The notes under the pieces are model-generated. The model ran no database searches and was not told the origin of the DNA. It was given only the letters and a program-made list of their open reading frames with translations. A stretch of DNA of 17,542 bases from RGIG8597 sp045133795 (lineage in GTDB: Bacteria > Spirochaetota > GWE2-31-10). The stretch spans positions 1 through 17,542 of the forward strand of contig JBGUUT010000068.1 in assembly GCA_045133795.1 (NCBI GenBank), given 5' to 3'. The position numbers and the translations under genes are program-made. This document shows positions 13,662-17,542 of this stretch, piece after piece. The first letter of the stretch is position 1. Each line of letters opens with the position of its first letter.

Positions 13662-15074
13662 ATGAAAAAGAAAGAAAGAACATTTTGGATTTGTTCTGTA
13701 TGTGTGCTTTTGGCATTTTATACATTTACAGTATTTGTAAATAATGCAACAGCAGCCAATTTTAACATTCAGGCTTTTCCATATATGAATAAGTTTATCA
13801 GCGTGTTTAATGCAATAAAATCAGACTATGTCGATGCAGATAAAATTGATGATAAAGACTTGATTAACGGTGCAATAAAAGGAATGTTAGAAGCTATCGG
13901 CGACCCTTACACTGCATACCTCAGTGAAAAAGATGTCAAAGATTTACAAACTACAACTACCGGTACTTTTGCCGGCGTAGGAATGATTATCACTGAAAAA
14001 GATGGTTTTATAAGTGTTGTTTCACCTATCGAAGGTACACCGGCTTACAGAAAAGGCATGAAATCCGGTGACTTGTTGATTTCTGTAAACGGCGAATCAC
14101 TAAAAGGCGTATCTGTTTCTGACGCTGCAGACAAACTCAAAGGAGCTCCCGGAACAAGTGCAAACATAGAGTTCTTACGTGATGATGTAAAATACGAAGT
14201 TGAACTTGTTCGTGCAATCATAGACTTACCTACAGTAAAATATGATGTTATAAATAATGAAATCGGTTATCTGCGTATAACTCAATTTTCAGGTACAACA
14301 GACAAACACGTAAAAGAAGCTTTACTTGATTTCAAATCTAAAAACGTAAAAGGAATCATAATGGATTTACGAATGAATCCGGGCGGTTTATTAAGTTCAG
14401 CAATCAGTATAGTAGACTTTTTCCAAGATAAAGGAACGATAGTATCTACAAAAGGTCGCAGATTAAAAGAACAAACTGTTAATTCTGCAACATCATTTAA
14501 TACTATAGTCGCAAAAGATATTCCTATCGTTGTATTGATTGACAACGGTTCTGCAAGTGCTTCAGAAATTGTATCCGGAGCATTAAAAGATACAAAACGT
14601 GGAATATTAGTCGGTGATAAATCATTCGGAAAAGGTTCTGTACAAAGCATTCAATTTTTACCGGACGGAACAGACGGCTTTAAAATGACTACCGCAAAAT
14701 ATTATACACCGTCAGGAGTTTCAATACACGGAATCGGAATCGAACCGGATATAACTATCAAAGAACCTGAACTAACAGAAGATGAACGAGAAGGTTTGAA
14801 AAAAATCTACAAGGATAAAGTTATTGATAACTTTGTTAAAGAACATCATAACCCTACAAATCAAGAAATTGATTCATTCTTAGCTGATTTAAAAGCAAAA
14901 GGTTACGTTTTCACAAATACTATGATGCGTAGATTATTAAAGCAAACATTAGATTATGAAAATAGTTCAGCTCCTATTTACGACCTTGAATATGATATTC
15001 AATTGCAAAAAGCTATGGAAATATTAACCAATGGTTCTATAAAATATCACAAAGGTGAATATTCTATAAAATAA
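13662..15074 (+). CDS. C-terminal processing protease (S41 family) with PDZ domain
   Basis: A 470-aa CtpA/Prc-type serine protease, exported or membrane-anchored, that trims C-termini of periplasmic proteins. Residues 10-32 are a signal/anchor segment (ICSVCVLLAFYTFTVFV). Residues 36-95 form the N-terminal cap with GMLEAIGDPYTAYLS. Residues about 98-180 are the PDZ domain (GVGMII, VVSPIEGTPAYRKGMKSGD). The peptidase core runs to about 370, with DLRMNPGGLL (235-244), the catalytic Ser299 in DNGSASASEI and Lys324 in GDKSFGKGSV; the 25-residue Ser-Lys distance is the family's usual one. A C-terminal extension of about 100 mostly helical residues follows. AAGGAG (13649-13654) precedes ATG 13662. 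Promoter at 13606 and terminator at 15094 make it a single-gene unit. Confidence 0.95.
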   Translation: MKKKERTFWICSVCVLLAFYTFTVFVNNATAANFNIQAFPYMNKFISVFNAIKSDYVDADKIDDKDLINGAIKGMLEAIGDPYTAYLSEKDVKDLQTTTTGTFAGVGMIITEKDGFISVVSPIEGTPAYRKGMKSGDLLISVNGESLKGVSVSDAADKLKGAPGTSANIEFLRDDVKYEVELVRAIIDLPTVKYDVINNEIGYLRITQFSGTTDKHVKEALLDFKSKNVKGIIMDLRMNPGGLLSSAISIVDFFQDKGTIVSTKGRRLKEQTVNSATSFNTIVAKDIPIVVLIDNGSASASEIVSGALKDTKRGILVGDKSFGKGSVQSIQFLPDGTDGFKMTTAKYYTPSGVSIHGIGIEPDITIKEPELTEDEREGLKKIYKDKVIDNFVKEHHNPTNQEIDSFLADLKAKGYVFTNTMMRRLLKQTLDYENSSAPIYDLEYDIQLQKAMEILTNGSIKYHKGEYSIK

Positions 15075-15093
15075 AAAAAATTGTTTGATAAAG

Positions 15094-15132
15094 AAAATGG
15101 CAATCATTATTTTATGGTTGCCATTTTTTTTT
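15094..15132 (+). terminator. Terminator between the protease gene and coaD
   Basis: A 14-bp stem with one G-T pair: AAAATGGCAATCAT (15094-15107) with ATGGTTGCCATTTT (15114-15127), 6-base loop, then a T run to 15132. Confidence 0.9.
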
Positions 15133-15174
15133 AAATACAATATTTATCTATCAATTCAAAACAAGGAAAACAAA

Positions 15175-15666
15175 ATGAATAATACAAAAGTTGTATATCC
15201 GGGAACATTCGATCCTTTGACTTACGGACATTTAGATATAATCCGTCGTGCTGCCAATATGTTTGGAGAAGTAACTGTCTTGCTGGCACAAAATCTTTCT
15301 AAAAATACATACTTCACAATTGAAGAAAGAATAACAATGATGAAAGAAGCAATAAAAGATATGAACATGGAAAATAAAGTTCGTATTGATTCTTATCACG
15401 GCTTATTAGTGGATTATTGCAAAAAAAATGATATCAACGTTATCGTAAGAGGTATTCGTCCTTTAGTTGATTTTGAATACGAGTTTGAAATGGCAATGAC
15501 AAATCGAGAATTATCAAATAATATTGAAACGGTATTTATTTTAACAGACCAAAAATATTTTTATTTACGCAGTACTTTGATAAAAGATTTAGCAACATTA
15601 GGCGGAGACATTTCAAATAAAGTTCCACCTAATGTTTTAGAAGCTATAACAAAGAAGTTTTGTTAA
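15175..15666 (+). CDS. coaD: Phosphopantetheine adenylyltransferase
   Basis: Transfers AMP from ATP to 4'-phosphopantetheine, the penultimate step of coenzyme A synthesis. Nucleotidyltransferase marks are all present: YPGTFDPLTYGHLDII (residues 8-23, with the catalytic GHLD motif), VRGIRPLVDFEYE (91-103) and the C-terminal YLRSTLIKDLA (130-140). The frame is open 30 codons further upstream to 15085, but that extension would be translated through the terminator hairpin and is hydrophobic and unlike the family. ATG 15175, with AAGGA (15163-15167) before it, gives the normal 163 residues. Transcription must start in the short AT-rich gap after the terminator (15133-15160) or by read-through. The stop codon shares TTAA with the convergent ATPase gene. 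Confidence 0.95.
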   Translation: MNNTKVVYPGTFDPLTYGHLDIIRRAANMFGEVTVLLAQNLSKNTYFTIEERITMMKEAIKDMNMENKVRIDSYHGLLVDYCKKNDINVIVRGIRPLVDFEYEFEMAMTNRELSNNIETVFILTDQKYFYLRSTLIKDLATLGGDISNKVPPNVLEAITKKFC

Positions 15667-16793
15667 TTTTTATTTTTCAATAGCAATAGTTGTTGTTTTA
15701 ATGATTCGTTCTCTTTTTTTAATGTTAGATTTTCATATTCTTGCTTAGTTACAAGAGCAATCAAATCATTAATAGAAAGAAGATTTTCATCAGCTAAATC
15801 AGAATACCCTGATATTTTAGATGGTAAATCTTCTGTTATCTCATCCATTATTTCTTCATAGTCATCATAATCATGAGACATTTTCTGTAATTTATTAAGA
15901 GACGCTATTTTATATGCAACTTTTGCTATTGCTTGATATATTCCGTTTTCAGGATTAGATACGGCAAGAGGAATTCTCTTATTTATTGATTCATGTACAC
16001 TTTTATCTCTATACATAAAACCTAAATAATCCACATCTAGATTTAAAAATGAACGAGATATTTTTCTTATTTTCTCACCCATTTCAATATCAGTCGGAGA
16101 TATAGCCATATTCATAATCAATTTCGGAGACATTTCATTAACAAAATAAAGTGCTTTCAAATAAGTTGCCGGAGAAACTTTTTTTATCATCCTCAACAAT
16201 TCAGATACTTTCCAAGCATCTTCTCCGCCCTTCTTTATTTGTTCATTAAATAAATCTTTAACTTCTGTTATAGATTTAAACTCTAAAAACAACCTTCTAA
16301 ATACCGCTGTTTTTAAAAGAGAATAAGCATTTAAAATTGAAGTTAATTCCGGCATGACAACCAAAATTCCGCATGAACTCAAAATAAAGAAATCCACCGT
16401 ATTATAAGAAGAACCGGCACCTAAATCCAAGATTACATAATCTGCATCTAAATGAAAAATCTGAGATATCAATTTCTTTTTTTGAGCTGCAGTAATATTG
16501 GCAATACCAACCATTTCTGCATCTCCGGAAATAAACGACAAGTTCCTATTACTCGTAGATAAAATATAATCTTGCAACTTAGAATTTCTTTGATTTAAAA
16601 AATTACCAATCCCATCGGGAGCAACCGAATACCCCATACAAGTATGAATATTAGCCCCACCAAAATCGAGATCAAGTAAAGTTACTCTTTTTCCTAAATT
16701 GGCTAATGCATAAGCTAGATTTACGGAAATAAGAGTTTTCCCAACTCCTCCTTTTCCACTAGCAACCGGAATTATAATAGGTCCATTCTTCAT
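15663..16793 (-). CDS. MinD/FlhG-like P-loop ATPase with coiled-coil tail
   Basis: A 376-aa ATPase of the MinD/ParA (SIMIBI) class. The deviant Walker A box is GKGGVGKT (residues 13-20, with the signature Lys14); the switch region TLLDLDFGGANIHTCMG (about 38-54) and the Walker B-like DYVILDLGAGSSYNTVDFF follow. The latter, with ILVVMPELTSILNAY, fits a MinD/FlhG-related subgroup rather than the ~255-aa chromosome-partition ParA. After about residue 290 comes an acidic linker (YDDYEEIMDEITEDL) and a short heptad-like coiled coil (KQEYENLTLKKENESLKQQL) at the C-terminus, not an amphipathic MinD membrane helix. It probably positions a cell component (flagella, poles, signalling cluster) in an ATP-dependent way. 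It follows the PilZ gene by 17 bp with a weak ribosome site, so coupling is likely. It ends 4 bp inside coaD. Confidence 0.85.
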   Translation of the reverse strand: MKNGPIIIPVASGKGGVGKTLISVNLAYALANLGKRVTLLDLDFGGANIHTCMGYSVAPDGIGNFLNQRNSKLQDYILSTSNRNLSFISGDAEMVGIANITAAQKKKLISQIFHLDADYVILDLGAGSSYNTVDFFILSSCGILVVMPELTSILNAYSLLKTAVFRRLFLEFKSITEVKDLFNEQIKKGGEDAWKVSELLRMIKKVSPATYLKALYFVNEMSPKLIMNMAISPTDIEMGEKIRKISRSFLNLDVDYLGFMYRDKSVHESINKRIPLAVSNPENGIYQAIAKVAYKIASLNKLQKMSHDYDDYEEIMDEITEDLPSKISGYSDLADENLLSINDLIALVTKQEYENLTLKKENESLKQQLLLLKNKN

Positions 16794-16810
16794 TTCTATA
16801 TAAACGCCTT

Positions 16811-17146
16811 TTATAATATTTTATCTATGATTTCTTTAATCTCATTCAATTCTGCTGATGGAGATAAAACCATTCCAATTTTCATTTTATCTTCAGATAT
16901 ATGATTTATATATACAATTCTTCCCGATACCTTAATCTTTCTAGAGAAAAAAGTTATCTTAAGCTTTTGTCCGATTTCATAACTATTTTCTACATCATCT
17001 GTCAAAAAGCTGATTCCGCCCTTACTGATATTAGCTACTTCTGCTCTTCTTTCATGAAAAAGCCCGGCAGAGAAATTAATCTCTCTCAAATCTTCCGGAA
17101 TAGCTTCTGCAGAAATACGACGTTCTGTTCTCAATTCATCATTCAT
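16811..17146 (-). CDS. PilZ-domain protein
   Basis: A 111-aa single PilZ domain, the fold that binds cyclic di-GMP. Visible parts are an N-terminal RTERRIS (residues 6-12), the N40-I-S-K-G-G motif (the N/DxSxxG loop, in AEVANISKGGISF), and beta strands ending KMKIGMVLSP before a C-terminal helix. The Arg pair is not textbook: after ERR the Arg expected four residues on is Glu14, and the only R-x3-R is Arg6/Arg10, so binding is probable but not certain. AAGAGGTG (17158-17151) lies directly before ATG 17146. It is the first gene of a two-gene operon with the MinD/FlhG-like ATPase, suggesting that c-di-GMP informs that ATPase's positioning role (inference). Confidence 0.87.
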   Translation of the reverse strand: MNDELRTERRISAEAIPEDLREINFSAGLFHERRAEVANISKGGISFLTDDVENSYEIGQKLKITFFSRKIKVSGRIVYINHISEDKMKIGMVLSPSAELNEIKEIIDKIL

Positions 17147-17178
17147 AAAACACCTCTTAACTTATAATAATTTCTTCC

Positions 17179-17207
17179 ATTATATATTTTTTTTCTTAAC
17201 TTTTGAA
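17179..17207 (-). promoter_or_regulatory. Promoter of the PilZ-ATPase operon
   Basis: On the minus strand: TTCAAA (17207-17202), a 17-base spacer, and a perfect TATAAT (17184-17179). The start would be near 17172, about 26 bases before ATG 17146. parS lies about 29 bp upstream of the -35. Confidence 0.55.
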
Positions 17208-17235
17208 CATGATATTTTTTTTACTCATTTTATAA

Positions 17236-17251
17236 TGTTTCACGTGAAACA
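17236..17251. promoter_or_regulatory. parS: parS, ParB-binding chromosome partition site
   Basis: TGTTTCACGTGAAACA is a perfect 16-bp palindrome identical to the bacterial parS consensus TGTTNCACGTGAAACA defined for Spo0J/ParB. Such sites load ParB-CTP clamps and usually cluster near the replication origin. It lies in the intergenic region upstream of the PilZ-ATPase operon. No other copy was seen in the window. Confidence 0.9.
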
Positions 17252-17542
17252 ATTTCCTACGGTATATCATGCTTTCTAACGAAAAAAAATAAAACTACTT
17301 ATATGTTTATTATCGGTAATATTACTTTTTTTATTATAGAATACAGCTACACAAAGCTTTTATAAAGTTTTAATCGATTTTGCCGGGCAAGCCGGATAAG
17401 GCTAAACTTTTGTTTTAAGTTTTTTCAAACCTTTATACGTTTTTAAGAACATCCTGCCGACAAGCCGGCATTAGGAAATCGTTTTGGGTTCAAAACTTTA
17501 TAAACCATTCTGGTTTAAGAAATATTCGCCGTGTAAACCGGC
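17252..17542. repeat. Gene-free region with imperfect tandem hairpin repeats (about 72 bp each)
   Basis: No gene is seen. From 17357 three related units follow one another. Each opens with a CTTTATA-like box (17357, 17431, 17496) and carries a GC hairpin in otherwise AT-rich DNA: TGCCGGGCAAGCCGG (17381-17395), TGCCGACAAGCCGGCA (17455-17470) and GCCGTGTAAACCGGC (17528-17542). Hairpins are spaced 74 and 72 bp. The first two cores share TGCCG-CAAGCCGG-AT-AGG. A further 7-bp hairpin TAAACCA/TGGTTTA (17501-17517) lies in the third unit. The array runs off the window end. The first 105 bp (17252-17356) are AT-rich with no recognisable signal. Confidence 0.55.

Noticed and set aside
15085..15174. 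A 30-residue N-terminal extension of CoaD
   Set aside because: It runs through the terminator hairpin at 15094-15132 and is hydrophobic and unlike the family; ATG 15175 has a ribosome site and gives the normal length.
17381..17400. DnaA box cluster near parS
   Set aside because: CTTATCCGGCTT on the minus strand resembles but does not match TTATCCACA, and no cluster is present.
17357..17542. CRISPR array
   Set aside because: Units are too long and diverged, with no identical repeats separated by unique spacers and no cas genes.

Overview
The window is AT-rich, about one third G+C, and its genes are densely packed with good Shine-Dalgarno sequences. It most likely comes from a chromosome of a Treponema-like spirochaete. 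This placement rests on the mix of genes rather than a marker: a lone PtsN-type EIIA, a PC4-like protein, a small XRE regulator of a type I associate with treponemes, and a PilZ/MinD-like pair. It is an inference. A perfect 16-bp ParB-binding parS palindrome near the right end (17236-17251) suggests a chromosomal region not far from the replication origin.

Left part (1-7193): an arginine/carbamoyl-phosphate operon in the order argJ (C-terminal part), argB, argD, carA, carB, all on the + strand, tightly spaced and closed by a perfect 10-bp hairpin terminator. The genes cover the acetylated ornithine pathway (NAG kinase, acetylornithine aminotransferase) and carbamoyl phosphate synthesis, the two feeds for citrulline/arginine and pyrimidines. 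The argJ reading frame can be followed back to the window edge. It contains an in-frame TAA at 53-55, and Lys stands where the self-cleaving Thr nucleophile should be, so ArgJ looks broken (or the first bases are unreliable).

Middle part (7200-11640): an unrecognised 158-aa protein directly behind the carB terminator; a PtsN-like EIIA phosphocarrier; a secreted SPOR-domain protein; then an accessory patch. The patch holds an intact DinJ/RelB-YafQ toxin-antitoxin operon bracketed by two identical 33-bp terminator hairpins exactly 700 bp apart, a nitroreductase, a frameshifted and antitoxin-less YoeB toxin pseudogene, an XRE regulator, and about 185 bp of non-coding DNA rich in palindromes.

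Right part (11640-17542): an exported 5'-nucleotidase-like protein in which all seven expected metal-ligand positions are replaced (a probable pseudoenzyme); divergent from it a PC4-like ssDNA-binding protein; a C-terminal processing protease (S41) with its own promoter and terminator; coaD of coenzyme A synthesis; and, convergent with coaD and sharing its TTAA stop sequence, a two-gene operon of a PilZ protein and a MinD/FlhG-like ATPase with a coiled-coil tail. Upstream of that operon lie parS and at least three imperfect tandem copies of a roughly 72-bp hairpin repeat running off the window end.

The points most worth a second look are the broken argJ inside an otherwise intact operon, the duplicated terminators around the toxin-antitoxin module, the YoeB relic, the metal-site-less nucleotidase, parS next to a MinD-like/PilZ pair, and the hairpin repeat array.
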